Source: Clostridia bacterium (lineage in GTDB: Bacteria; Bacillota_A; Clostridia; Christensenellales; Aristaeellaceae). From it: 64,000 bases of DNA. Both the position numbers and the translations under genes were made by a program. Under the pieces are notes generated by a model. It was not told the origin of the DNA, did no database searches, and was given only the letters and a program-made list of their open reading frames with translations. The stretch lies in assembly GCA_017525805.1 (NCBI GenBank), contig JAFXSH010000020.1, positions 37,135-101,134 of the forward strand. The letters are read 5' to 3'. Below, piece by piece: positions 53,146-61,639 of this stretch (position 1 is the stretch's first letter; each line of letters opens with the position of its first letter).

Positions 53146-54026
53146 GGTGTTTCTCCTTTCCTTCCTTTCAAAGTTTCCAGTATGATTTCATATGATTTAC
53201 GCATAGATTCATCGGTAATGTCGCTGCTGAGCTCATAAATAGGCACACGTTTTATTATCCGTTTCAAGGAGTGCTGGGAAATTGCTGCCAGTTCTATATC
53301 CCACAAAGGAAAAAAAGACTGTTCGCTTAAAAGCTGAAATTTTTCCCCTTCCGCCATTTCCCTGATTTGAGTTGTGCATGACCGCTTCACCTTCAGGATT
53401 GCTCCTAATGGACGGCTTACATTTCGATGGATGGCTTCTTTCCCATCCCACGGAACGCCATAAACAATGGCACGATCCCCGTCTATGGCAGGACGGTCGC
53501 CGGATATCCATTCGGCGGAAAACAATTCACACCACTTCCCGGCCCGTGAAGACTTTCCAATACCGGAGGGCCCCGTAAAGGCGTAAGCAATGCCGTTCAG
53601 TTCGACGCAGGCGGAATGCAAAACGGTTATGCCAGCCTTGATCAATTTACATTCAATCAACAATTGAATAAAAGGTCGGGATAATTCCCCGGCAAATCTG
53701 TTAAATAAATCCAAACAATAAAGTTCCGCATGGGTATAATTCGCATCGACTGAAAGCGTGCCAAACCCGTTTCGGGCTTCGTATATCCAGCGAAAACGAT
53801 CCCCGGAAAAGAACTCCTTCCAAATGATTATGAACGGCAGCTCGGCAATTTTTTGCCGATGACCGGAAGATAAAGGCTTGGCAATACGCTTGATTGACAA
53901 ATCAATATCTTTTGGGCGCGTTTCATTGGAAATCAGAAAAGGCTGATAGCTTTGGGGTAATGTGTCCGCCTCAACGACCAATGAACAAATAGAATAATAC
54001 ATCATCTTTATTGCATCCATTTTCAT
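53142..54026 (-). CDS. HprK-like kinase domain protein of the RiPP operon
   Basis: A 294-aa protein with the HPr-kinase/PEPCK-like fold. HSACVELNGIAYAFTGPSGIGKSSRAGKW (about residues 137-165) contains the P-loop GPSGIGKSS preceded by the conserved HxA/S strand; ISGDRPAI holds a likely metal or catalytic Asp; VPWDGKEAIHRN follows. The N-terminal 130 residues lack the HprK N-domain. Similar kinases in lasso peptide clusters phosphorylate the precursor C-terminal serine. Here, with PqqD and radical SAM proteins, it may modify precursor A, which ends GSV. The first gene of the operon; start ATG at 54026 or two codons later, with no strong ribosome site. Confidence 0.82.
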   Translation of the reverse strand: MKMDAIKMMYYSICSLVVEADTLPQSYQPFLISNETRPKDIDLSIKRIAKPLSSGHRQKIAELPFIIIWKEFFSGDRFRWIYEARNGFGTLSVDANYTHAELYCLDLFNRFAGELSRPFIQLLIECKLIKAGITVLHSACVELNGIAYAFTGPSGIGKSSRAGKWCELFSAEWISGDRPAIDGDRAIVYGVPWDGKEAIHRNVSRPLGAILKVKRSCTTQIREMAEGEKFQLLSEQSFFPLWDIELAAISQHSLKRIIKRVPIYELSSDITDESMRKSYEIILETLKGRKGETP

Positions 54027-54071
54027 TATTTTTATAGAAATATAAATCTACTTTTCAATTATGTCTTTTTG

Positions 54072-54197
54072 TTATTCAACATTTTTCCTCGCTTGATGAA
54101 TCCACCGAGCACCCCTTTTGAAAACTCCGATTAAAAGACTACTATTAGAGGCGCGCATGCCACCCGCTTTCACAAACTTTACTGTCAATAAAACCAT
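54072..54197 (-). CDS. Possible small cationic peptide or leader ORF before the RiPP operon
   Basis: Between the promoter and the kinase gene the message contains a 41-codon frame. The outer ATG at 54197 is at the predicted transcript start and has no ribosome site. An inner ATG at 54158 follows AAAGCGGGTGGC and gives 28 residues: MRASNSSLLIGVF then KRGARWIHQARKNVE. This product would be strongly basic and amphipathic. It ends 46 bases before the kinase ATG. It could be a leader peptide, a toxin-like peptide or chance. The rest of 54027-54410 holds the promoter and no other gene I would support. Confidence 0.3.
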   Translation of the reverse strand: MVLLTVKFVKAGGMRASNSSLLIGVFKRGARWIHQARKNVE

Positions 54198-54201
54198 GAT
54201 C

Positions 54202-54230
54202 ATTGTAATATGGTCTATGGCTCTTGTCAA
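54202..54230 (-). promoter_or_regulatory. Promoter of the RiPP biosynthesis operon
   Basis: Perfect TTGACA (54230-54225), 17 bases, TACAAT (54207-54202). Leader of about 170 nt to the kinase gene. Confidence 0.85.
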
Positions 54231-54410
54231 TATCATTTTTCTCTGTTTTTATTGTACTTGAACGCTTTTGATGCGCAGCGTCTCCGGTGAATATTCAGGC
54301 CGCCGGACTGATAATCCGGGCAGGCTCCCACCGACGCAAAGCGGGAAAGCAATTCTTTTTTTCGGTCACCAAACAAACAGTTCTTTTCAGCACAAGGATT
54401 CATCGCGGGA

Positions 54411-55382
54411 TTATTCTCCTTCATCCGGCCGTTCTTTTTCCTCCTCTGTTTTCTGTCCGGTTATGCGGCGCATTTCGCCGTAAAAGTTCACGATGACGGA
54501 GGTGATGATGGCCACCACCACGATGCCGTAAATGCCAAGGAACACGGAAAGGGCGCGGCCGATCAGGGTGGTGGCGGTGATATCGCCGAAGCCGATGGTG
54601 GTCACCAGGGCAAAGGAGTACCACAGGGCGTCCCAGTATTCGGTCATGTTGGGCTCCAGCGTGGTGAAAACGGAGGAGCAGGCAATGATCATCAGCAGCA
54701 AGCCCAGCAGAATCTCCATCACATAGGTTTCCCGGACGATATTCGCCAGGATGTTCAGCTTCATCTGGGAAATGGAAATGCCGATCACGTGCAGGATCAT
54801 CCGGATCAGGATAAGCAGCATGAGGAACACGTAAACAAGGATGTCCAGCCCCACCAGCCCGTTGAACGATTCCAGTTCTTCCAATTGATCCATGCTTTCC
54901 GAAATGGTCGTATAGCCCGGGTTCTCCTGAAGCTCGGCTTCGCTCATTTCCGCCGTCTGGCTGATGACAAAATCGCTGGTGAAAAAGACAAGGCCCAGGG
55001 CCAGGATGAGCAGGATACAAACCACGTTGAGCGCGATCACGCGCTTCTTCGGTTTTTTCGCCATGGCCGCCACCCGGTTGAACAGCAGCACCAAAAATTC
55101 AATGGCGGCCGCCGAAAGCAGGCAGGTATGGAACGGCTCCAGCAGCAGGACCAGCCCCGCACCCACCAGGTACAGGGCCATCACGCAGAACCGGTGCGTT
55201 TTCGTGCGCTTGCCTTCCGAAAGGCGCAGGGCGCTTTCAGCGGCCAGCAGAAAAAACAGCACGCTCAGCAGCGCCTTGTTCCCCACGTTATTCTGCATTA
55301 GATAGGTTGCGTATAATACGATGACGCCGGAAAGCAGGCTGTCCAGAAGATGCATGCGCTTTCCGCCTTTGTTCATTTCCAA
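54411..55382 (-). CDS. Potassium channel family protein
   Basis: A 323-aa membrane protein. The pore domain at the C-terminus (about residues 230-305) has two membrane helices around the K+ selectivity filter: YWDALWYSFALVTTIGFGDITATT. The filter TIGFGD is the TVGYGD variant. Four to five further hydrophobic segments precede it; they are not obviously a voltage sensor because no regular Arg/Lys ladder is seen. The frame begins at a TTG (55382) after GGGGAGGGGAAGAAGCC; ATGs at 55376 and 55355 are alternatives. It may be translated from the same message as the preceding gene, 18 bases away. Confidence 0.85.
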   Translation of the reverse strand: MEMNKGGKRMHLLDSLLSGVIVLYATYLMQNNVGNKALLSVLFFLLAAESALRLSEGKRTKTHRFCVMALYLVGAGLVLLLEPFHTCLLSAAAIEFLVLLFNRVAAMAKKPKKRVIALNVVCILLILALGLVFFTSDFVISQTAEMSEAELQENPGYTTISESMDQLEELESFNGLVGLDILVYVFLMLLILIRMILHVIGISISQMKLNILANIVRETYVMEILLGLLLMIIACSSVFTTLEPNMTEYWDALWYSFALVTTIGFGDITATTLIGRALSVFLGIYGIVVVAIITSVIVNFYGEMRRITGQKTEEEKERPDEGE

Positions 55383-55400
55383 GGCTTCTTCCCCTCCCCT

Positions 55401-56843
55401 TTACTGCACGGTCTGAATCATCAGCAGCAATTGCGTCAGTTCTTCTTCCGTCATCCCCAGTGCCGCGGGGTCCAAGCCCGGAATGGACTGTATATACGCC
55501 TGGATCACATTGGGCAGTTCGCACAGGATCCGGAAAAATGTTTCAAAATACAGTGCCGCGATGGCGGCAATGCCGATCACGGGAATGAGCAGGTCCATCT
55601 TCGTGTCCGCATGCTTCCGGGTATAGGAGAACAGCAGCACGAAGGGCGCCACGAACAAAAGCACCGTCGATTCGCCGAAACCCGCCGCCTGGGCCACATA
55701 CATGACGCGCGTGGTCATGCTGGTGACCATTTCTTCATTTTCAATCACCTGCTCGCCGGCGGCAGCCAGATCCCCCGCCGTCATCAGCACGGAGAAGATG
55801 ATAAAAATCACGATATCGACCACCGCCGCGACGATAAAGGTGACGCAGGCGTGAACGGAAAAGTGCAGGGAGTTGGCGTTGGTTTCCAGGAAATGGCCGT
55901 ATTCCTCGTAGGTTCTGCCGTTTTTGAGGAAAATCCGCTCCCGCCGTTTGATGAACAGCGCCAGAGCCACGAAGGCGGCGAAGCTCATGGGCGGCTTGGT
56001 GGACAGGAAGCAGGAAGCGTACATGGGCAGGGTGATGTTGCCGTTTTTGCACAGGGTTTTCAGGACAATGCACGCCAATTCATACGCTACCGGCAGGATG
56101 GAAAGCAGCCGGAAGCTGATCACCCATCCGCGCCGGACGGGGCGCTTGAAATGATACGTGAGGAAGAACATGAACAGGGTGCACAAAAACAGATCGATGA
56201 ACAAATTGTAGGCCAGGTAGCCGTCCCTGAACACATTTTCCTGGAAAAGCGCCAGGAGCTGGCCTTCAAATTCGGGCGAAAACTGCGCTGCGGTGGCCGC
56301 CAGGCCCTTGACGTAATGCTCGTACACCAACGGCAGGGCCAGGCCCATGGCTACGGCCAGCCCGCCGTAAGTCAGCAGCAGTTTTTTAAACTGCTGCTTG
56401 GACGACAGGATTCTGGAAAAGTTCGCCAACAGCAAAAAGGGCATGAACAGCGAACCGGCGTAGTTGCCGAAGGTGATCAGCCCCGCTCCGGCTTCCGCGA
56501 TGCTGGGCTCCGCCTTGCCCACCGTGGACAGTATCAGGCCCACCTGCGCGAAAAAAATGCACAGCCAGCCCAGGATCATCATATGCCGGTAGGAAAGAGG
56601 GCCGCGGTAGCGGATATCCTGCTGTGTCACCACTTCACGGCGCGGGAGGCGTCCCGTTTGCGCGTTTTTGTCGTCCTTCCTTTTTCTTTTTTTGATGTTC
56701 AGGATTTCTGTCTGCTGGCGCGGGGGACGCTTTTTACCCTCGCTTTTCTGTTCGGGGGCCGGTTCGGCGAGGACTTCCGGCGTGGGAGTGGGATCCTCCT
56801 CCGGCGCGGCGGAGACTTCGTTTACCCGTTCATTTTCTTCCAT
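55401..56843 (-). CDS. Large membrane protein of unknown function
   Basis: A 480-aa protein I do not recognise. The first about 80 residues are hydrophilic: an acidic, Pro-rich start (EEDPTPTPEVLAEPAPEQ), then a basic stretch (KKRKRKDD). Roughly nine to ten hydrophobic segments follow from MMILGWLCIFFAQVGLIL to LLIPVIGIAAIAALYF, and the end is a short helix with TEEELTQLLLMIQTVQ. The start ATG at 56843 follows GGATGGGG. It is head of a two-gene unit with the K+ channel gene. No catalytic motif is visible; a sensor, scaffold or transporter role is possible. Confidence 0.8.
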   Translation of the reverse strand: MEENERVNEVSAAPEEDPTPTPEVLAEPAPEQKSEGKKRPPRQQTEILNIKKRKRKDDKNAQTGRLPRREVVTQQDIRYRGPLSYRHMMILGWLCIFFAQVGLILSTVGKAEPSIAEAGAGLITFGNYAGSLFMPFLLLANFSRILSSKQQFKKLLLTYGGLAVAMGLALPLVYEHYVKGLAATAAQFSPEFEGQLLALFQENVFRDGYLAYNLFIDLFLCTLFMFFLTYHFKRPVRRGWVISFRLLSILPVAYELACIVLKTLCKNGNITLPMYASCFLSTKPPMSFAAFVALALFIKRRERIFLKNGRTYEEYGHFLETNANSLHFSVHACVTFIVAAVVDIVIFIIFSVLMTAGDLAAAGEQVIENEEMVTSMTTRVMYVAQAAGFGESTVLLFVAPFVLLFSYTRKHADTKMDLLIPVIGIAAIAALYFETFFRILCELPNVIQAYIQSIPGLDPAALGMTEEELTQLLLMIQTVQ

Positions 56844-56962
56844 AAAACCCCATCCATTCCTTTTGTAAATCGTCTTTATACCATTAATAATACAGCGAAT
56901 GAAAAATCCCGTCAAGAAAAATTGCTTTTCTTTTGTTTCCCCCATGTTTTTTCTGAAAAATC

Positions 56963-56971
56963 TGTTATAAT
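56963..56971 (+). promoter_or_regulatory. Extended -10 promoter of nfnAB
   Basis: TGT-TATAAT (56963-56971), about 75 bases before the nfnA start; no good -35 box. Confidence 0.55.
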
Positions 56972-57045
56972 GGGCGAGTGGCGCCATGCCGGGCGCCGGG
57001 CGCCGGGCGTTTTGCCGCCCGGCCAGCAGAAAAGGAGGGCGCATC

Positions 57046-57885
57046 GTGAACAAAATCCTTGAAAAGAAGATCCTGAACCCCACCGTTACCCTCATGCGGG
57101 TGGACGCGCCGCTGGTAGCCCGCAAGGCGGAACCGGGGCAGTTTATTATCCTGCGGGTGGATGAGAATGGGGAACGCATCCCCCTGACCGTGGCGGACTT
57201 TGACCGGGAAACCGGCAGCGTCACCATCATCTTCCAGATCGTAGGCGCTACCACGGAAAAGCTGAATCATCTGAACGAGGGCGATTATATCCACGATTTC
57301 GTGGGTCCCTTGGGCCGGGCTACCCACACCGAAGGCCTCAAAAAGGTGGCCGTGGTGGGCGGGGGCGTTGGCTGCGCCATTGCGTACCCCGTGACCAAAA
57401 AGCTGTTTGAGCAGGGGGCGGAGGTACACGCCATCGCGGGATTCCGCAATAAGGACCTGGTCATTCTGGAGGACGAGTTCGCTTCCCACAGCACCAAATT
57501 CGTTCGCGTCAGCGACGACGGCTCCTGGGGCGAAAAGGGACTTGTGACCGACGCCCTCAAAAAGTTGATTGAATCGGGCGAACAGTACGACGAGGTCATT
57601 ACCATCGGCCCCCTCATCATGATGAAATTCGTGTGCAGGCTCACCAAGGAATACGGCGTCAAGACCATCGCCAGCATGAACCCCATCATGATCGACGGCA
57701 CCGGTATGTGCGGCGGCTGCCGCCTGACGGTGGGCGGAAAGACCAAGTTCGCCTGCGTGGACGGCCCGGAATTTGACGGCCACGAGATCGACTTTGACGA
57801 GGCCATGGCCCGGGGCCGCACTTATCAGGACTTCGAGCGCCACGCCTATGAAGAAGCCTGCAATCTGTTCAAGGAGGCGAAATAA
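57046..57885 (+). CDS. nfnA: NADH-dependent ferredoxin:NADP+ oxidoreductase subunit A
   Basis: FAD- and NAD-binding small subunit of the electron-bifurcating transhydrogenase NfnAB, 279 aa from a GTG at 57046 (AAAGGAGGGCGCATC). The FAD domain has FIILRVDENGERIPLTVADFD and IFQIVGATTEKL. The NAD part starts VAVVGGGVGCAIAYP. The [2Fe-2S] cysteines are in GTGMCGGCRLTVGGKTKFACVDGPEFDG near the C-terminus. The same domain set occurs in PyrK and sulfide dehydrogenase SudB. Linkage to the GltA-like subunit decides for NfnA. Confidence 0.9.
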   Translation: MNKILEKKILNPTVTLMRVDAPLVARKAEPGQFIILRVDENGERIPLTVADFDRETGSVTIIFQIVGATTEKLNHLNEGDYIHDFVGPLGRATHTEGLKKVAVVGGGVGCAIAYPVTKKLFEQGAEVHAIAGFRNKDLVILEDEFASHSTKFVRVSDDGSWGEKGLVTDALKKLIESGEQYDEVITIGPLIMMKFVCRLTKEYGVKTIASMNPIMIDGTGMCGGCRLTVGGKTKFACVDGPEFDGHEIDFDEAMARGRTYQDFERHAYEEACNLFKEAK

Positions 57886-57886
57886 G

Positions 57887-59275
57887 ATGCCCAATATGGC
57901 CATGCAGAAAAATCCTATGCCCTCCCAGGCTCCCGACGAGCGGAACCATAATTTCAAGGAAGTGGCTTTGGGCTATACCGCCGAAACGGCTATTGACGAG
58001 GCCAAGCGCTGCCTGAACTGCAAGAATCATCCCTGCGTCAGCGGGTGCCCGGTGCGCATCCACATCCCCGAATTCATTCAGGAAATGGCGAAAGGCGATT
58101 TTGAAGCGGCCTATCAGATCATCGCCAAGTCCTCTTCCCTGCCCGCCGTGTGCGGCCGCGTCTGTCCCCAGGAAAGCCAGTGCGAAAGCAAATGCGTCCG
58201 CGGCATCAAAGGCGAGCCGGTGGGCATTGGCCGTTTGGAGCGCTTCGCCGCCGACTGGCACAACGCTCACAGCACTGAAAAGCCGGAAAAGCCCGCTTCC
58301 AATGGTCACAAAGTGGCGGTCATCGGCTCCGGCCCCTCCGGGCTGACCTGCGCGGGGGACCTGGCGAAAAAGGGTTATGAAGTCACCGTATTTGAAGCCC
58401 TGCATCTGGCGGGGGGCGTGCTGGTGTACGGCATTCCCGAATTCCGTCTGCCCAAGGCCATTGTACAGAAAGAAATCGACACCTTGAAGGATTTGGGCGT
58501 GCAAATCGAAACCAACGTAGTGATCGGCAAAACCATCACCATCGACGAACTCATGCGGGAATACGGCTTCGAGGCCGTGTTCATTGGCTCCGGCGCGGGC
58601 CTGCCCAAGTTTATGAACATCCCCGGCGAGAATTTGAAGGGCGTCTATTCCGCCAACGAGTTTTTGACCCGTATCAACCTGATGAAAGCCTACACCCCCG
58701 GCAGCGATACCCCCATCCAGCGCGGCAAGCACGTGGCCGTGGTGGGCGGCGGCAACGTGGCCATGGACGCGGCCCGCTGCGCCAAGCGCTTGGGCGCGGA
58801 CGTGACCGTGGTCTACCGCCGCACGGAAGCGGAGCTGCCCGCCCGCCGGGAGGAAGTGGAGCACGCCATGGAAGAAGGCATCGTGTTCAAGTTTCTCACC
58901 AATCCCCTGGAGATCCTGGGGAACGAACAGGGCTGGGTGCGCGGCGCGAAATGCCAGGAGATGGAATTGGGCGAACCTGACGCCTCGGGCCGCCGCCGTC
59001 CCGTGCCCAAGGAAGGCAGCGAGTTTGATTTGGACCTGGATTGCGTCATCATGGCCCTGGGCACCAGCCCCAATCCCCTGATCAAATCCACCACGGCGGG
59101 CTTGGAAACCCAGAAGTGGGGCGGCATCATCGCCGACGAAACCACGGGTCTCACCAGCCGGGAGGGCGTGTACGCGGGCGGCGACGCCGTGACCGGCGCG
59201 GCCACCGTGATTTTGGCCATGGGCGCGGGCAAAAACGCCGCCGCGGCCATCGACGAATATTTGAGCAGGAAATAA
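57887..59275 (+). CDS. nfnB: NADH-dependent ferredoxin:NADP+ oxidoreductase subunit B (GltA-like)
   Basis: Large subunit, 462 aa, related to the small subunit of glutamate synthase. The N-terminal iron-sulfur part has CLNCKNHPCVSGCPVRIHIPEF and CGRVCPQESQCESKCVRG (about residues 44-105), binding two [4Fe-4S] clusters. Dinucleotide motifs are VAVIGSGPSGLTCAGDLA (about 143) and VAVVGGGNVAMDAARCAKRLG (about 283). With NfnA it couples NADH and reduced ferredoxin to NADP+ reduction by flavin bifurcation. The ATG at 57887 follows AAGGAGGCGAAATAAG. glt large subunit is not adjacent, which favours Nfn over GOGAT. Confidence 0.9.
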   Translation: MPNMAMQKNPMPSQAPDERNHNFKEVALGYTAETAIDEAKRCLNCKNHPCVSGCPVRIHIPEFIQEMAKGDFEAAYQIIAKSSSLPAVCGRVCPQESQCESKCVRGIKGEPVGIGRLERFAADWHNAHSTEKPEKPASNGHKVAVIGSGPSGLTCAGDLAKKGYEVTVFEALHLAGGVLVYGIPEFRLPKAIVQKEIDTLKDLGVQIETNVVIGKTITIDELMREYGFEAVFIGSGAGLPKFMNIPGENLKGVYSANEFLTRINLMKAYTPGSDTPIQRGKHVAVVGGGNVAMDAARCAKRLGADVTVVYRRTEAELPARREEVEHAMEEGIVFKFLTNPLEILGNEQGWVRGAKCQEMELGEPDASGRRRPVPKEGSEFDLDLDCVIMALGTSPNPLIKSTTAGLETQKWGGIIADETTGLTSREGVYAGGDAVTGAATVILAMGAGKNAAAAIDEYLSRK

Positions 59276-59286
59276 TGTGAAAAGCG

Positions 59287-59331
59287 CAGAGCCGGTCAAT
59301 ACCCATCAGGGCAAGACCGGCTCTGTTTTCT
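59287..59331 (+). terminator. Terminator of nfnAB
   Basis: CAGAGCCGGTC (59287-59297) is perfectly complementary to GACCGGCTCTG (59315-59325), followed by TTTTC. Confidence 0.92.
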
Positions 59332-59449
59332 GTAAATGATTATACCATTTCCGGCGCTGAAAAACAAGTCTTGAATTTCCCGGCCCGGTATAGTACGCTG
59401 TTCCCGGCGAAACACTGTTTTTTGACCGACAGAACAAGGAGAAAGGATT

Positions 59450-61639
59450 ATGGAGCAGGCCATTCATCCGGAACAGCAAAGGGAGGAACTGGAGCGGTTT
59501 CACGCCATTCTGTCCCTGCTGCAAACCCGCCTTTCCGCCGCACGGCGGGACAGTGAAGAAAAAATGGCGGTGCTGAGCGACATTCGGCGGGACGAATTCA
59601 CCGAACGGCAGGAACCGCTGCTTCGCAACCTGTGGGCGGCCCACCGGTTCGAAGATTTGGTGCACTTAAGCCAGGAGTTTCAGAACGCTGCGGACGAGGA
59701 AAAGGATCATGAATCCACCCTCCAATTGATAGCGGCCTTGAAAAAAATGACGGCTTCTCCTTACTTCGCCCGGATCGACCTGCGTTTTGACGAGGATGAA
59801 CCGGCGGAACGGGTATACATTGGCCGTCATTCCCTGTGGGACGATGAAAAGGACAACCTGCTGATCTATGATTGGCGCGCCCCCATGGCCAGCGTGTTTT
59901 ACCGGTTCGGCACGGGCCCGGCCTGGTACACCGCCCCTATGGGCAAAATCGATTGTGAATTGCTGCTCAAGCGGCAGTTTGAAATCCAGGAAGGAAAGCT
60001 GCTGGGCTTTTTCGACGCGGACACGGTGATCCAGGATTCCTTCCTCCGGCGGCTGCTGGCTCAGAACGCCTCCGCGCAAATGAAATCCATCGTGGAAACC
60101 ATTCAGAAGGACCAGGACGTGGCCATTCGGGACGAAGAACACGATCTTTTGATGGTGCAGGGCGCGGCGGGCAGCGGCAAAACCTCCATCGCCATGCACC
60201 GGGCGGCTTATTTGATGTATGAGGGCTTAAAGAATCCCCTGAAAGCCCACAATATCCTGATCCTCTCCCCCAATACCGTGTTTGAAAAATACATCAGCGG
60301 CGTACTGCCGGAGTTGGGCGAAAGCAGCGTCCGCACCGCCACTCTGGAAGAATTGCTGGAAGAAAAGTTAGGCGTGTCCGTTCAGTCCAGGGCGGACAGG
60401 TGGGAAGCGCTGTGCGGCCAAAACGATCGGAATACCGTTTTTCTTTTCAAATCGTCGAAAGAATTTTTGACGCTGCTGGATCGGTACGCGGAGGCCCTGC
60501 CGGGCCTGCTGCCCTACGCGGACCTGGATTACGCCGGAAAAATGATTTCTTCCCGTCAGGAGCAGCGCGCATGGGCCATGGAGCACGGTGGCTCCTTCCC
60601 CTTAGCCGTGCGTCTTAGGCGGCTGGAAGCGCGCTTATGGGAACGTGTGCACGCCCTGCGGCCCGCCCGGTTCAATGACCTGCGCATGAAAGCGTTTCAT
60701 TTAGGGCATGGGGAGGAATGGGCCAGAGGCTATTCCATCTGGGAAAGCGGGGTGCTGGCCCGGCAGATGCACCGCGTCACCCGGTTGGATATACCGGGCC
60801 TGTACGCGAATCTGCTCAGCGATCCGGCGCTGCTTCGTTCGCTGGGGCAAGGACTGAATATCCCCGCCGGTCTTTCCTGGAAACATTCGCCCGATACCTC
60901 CATGGCCCTGGAAGACGCCGCGGCCATCGCGTATCTGCATATGAAGCTGAATTTCGGCGAATCCTCCGGCGATATCCGGCAGGTGGTGGTGGACGAAGCC
61001 CAGGATTACGGCCCGGCGGACTGGGCCGTGCTGAACCTGCTGTTTCCCAAGGCACGATTCACCGTGGTGGGCGATATATACCAGGCTTTGGACAGGAAAA
61101 CGGACCTTTCTCTGTACCAGGATATCGCGTCCATCCTGAACCGGAAGAGCAGCGCCTTATTGGAATTGACCAAATCCTTCCGCTGCACGAAGGAAATCCT
61201 GGAATTCAGCCTGCAATTCCTGCCCGATACAAAAATAAACAGCCTGAACCGCTCCGGGAGCGTTCCCCAATGCCTGACCAACGAGCGGATTATGGATGAA
61301 ATCGCCGTCTGCCGGGAAAAGGGTTATGAATCCATCGCCCTGATCACCAAAACCCGCCGGGACGCTGAAATATGGCAGGCGCGGCTGAAAGAAAAGATAA
61401 AGCTTCCCATCTTGGGCCGGAACGCACAATTGGGGGACGTTTTCTTAGCTCCCCTGAGCCTGTCCAAGGGCTTGGAGTTTGACGCGGTGCTGGTGATGGA
61501 CTGTGACGGCGCCCATTACGGCAAGACTGAGGATAAACGCCTGCTGTATGTGGCCTGCACCCGCGCCCTGCACCGGCTCGCCCTGTTTGCTGAAACCGAT
61601 TTCAGCCCGCTGATCCGAAGGGAGGTTTCCTATGCGTAA
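59450..61639 (+). CDS. HelD-like UvrD-family helicase (RNA polymerase recycling)
   Basis: Superfamily 1 ATPase of 729 aa. The N-terminal about 60 residues are a coiled coil (EELERFHAILSLLQTRLSAARRDSEEKM), as in HelD, where it enters the polymerase channel. Walker A is VQGAAGSGKTSIAMHRAAYL (about residue 240), Walker B VVVDEAQDYGPADW (about 515), motif III GDIYQALDRKTDLS and motif VI SKGLEFDAVLVMD (about 675). HelD releases stalled RNA polymerase from DNA. The ATG at 59450 follows AAGGAGAAAGGATT. It overlaps the next gene by eight bases. Confidence 0.9.
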   Translation: MEQAIHPEQQREELERFHAILSLLQTRLSAARRDSEEKMAVLSDIRRDEFTERQEPLLRNLWAAHRFEDLVHLSQEFQNAADEEKDHESTLQLIAALKKMTASPYFARIDLRFDEDEPAERVYIGRHSLWDDEKDNLLIYDWRAPMASVFYRFGTGPAWYTAPMGKIDCELLLKRQFEIQEGKLLGFFDADTVIQDSFLRRLLAQNASAQMKSIVETIQKDQDVAIRDEEHDLLMVQGAAGSGKTSIAMHRAAYLMYEGLKNPLKAHNILILSPNTVFEKYISGVLPELGESSVRTATLEELLEEKLGVSVQSRADRWEALCGQNDRNTVFLFKSSKEFLTLLDRYAEALPGLLPYADLDYAGKMISSRQEQRAWAMEHGGSFPLAVRLRRLEARLWERVHALRPARFNDLRMKAFHLGHGEEWARGYSIWESGVLARQMHRVTRLDIPGLYANLLSDPALLRSLGQGLNIPAGLSWKHSPDTSMALEDAAAIAYLHMKLNFGESSGDIRQVVVDEAQDYGPADWAVLNLLFPKARFTVVGDIYQALDRKTDLSLYQDIASILNRKSSALLELTKSFRCTKEILEFSLQFLPDTKINSLNRSGSVPQCLTNERIMDEIAVCREKGYESIALITKTRRDAEIWQARLKEKIKLPILGRNAQLGDVFLAPLSLSKGLEFDAVLVMDCDGAHYGKTEDKRLLYVACTRALHRLALFAETDFSPLIRREVSYA

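Noticed and set aside
53142..54026. HprK-like protein as the kinase of the HPr-like protein at 7.9 kb
   Set aside because: The two genes are 46 kb apart, the N-terminal HprK domain is missing, and the operon context points to peptide modification.
54233..54424. A 63-codon Lys/Cys-containing frame upstream of the RiPP promoter
   Set aside because: It runs through the -35 region, starts inside the previous gene, and has no family features.
55350..57062. A 570-codon plus-strand frame opposite the large membrane protein
   Set aside because: The opposite strand gives clean membrane helices, whereas this frame is rich in Gln, His, Arg and Gly without domains.
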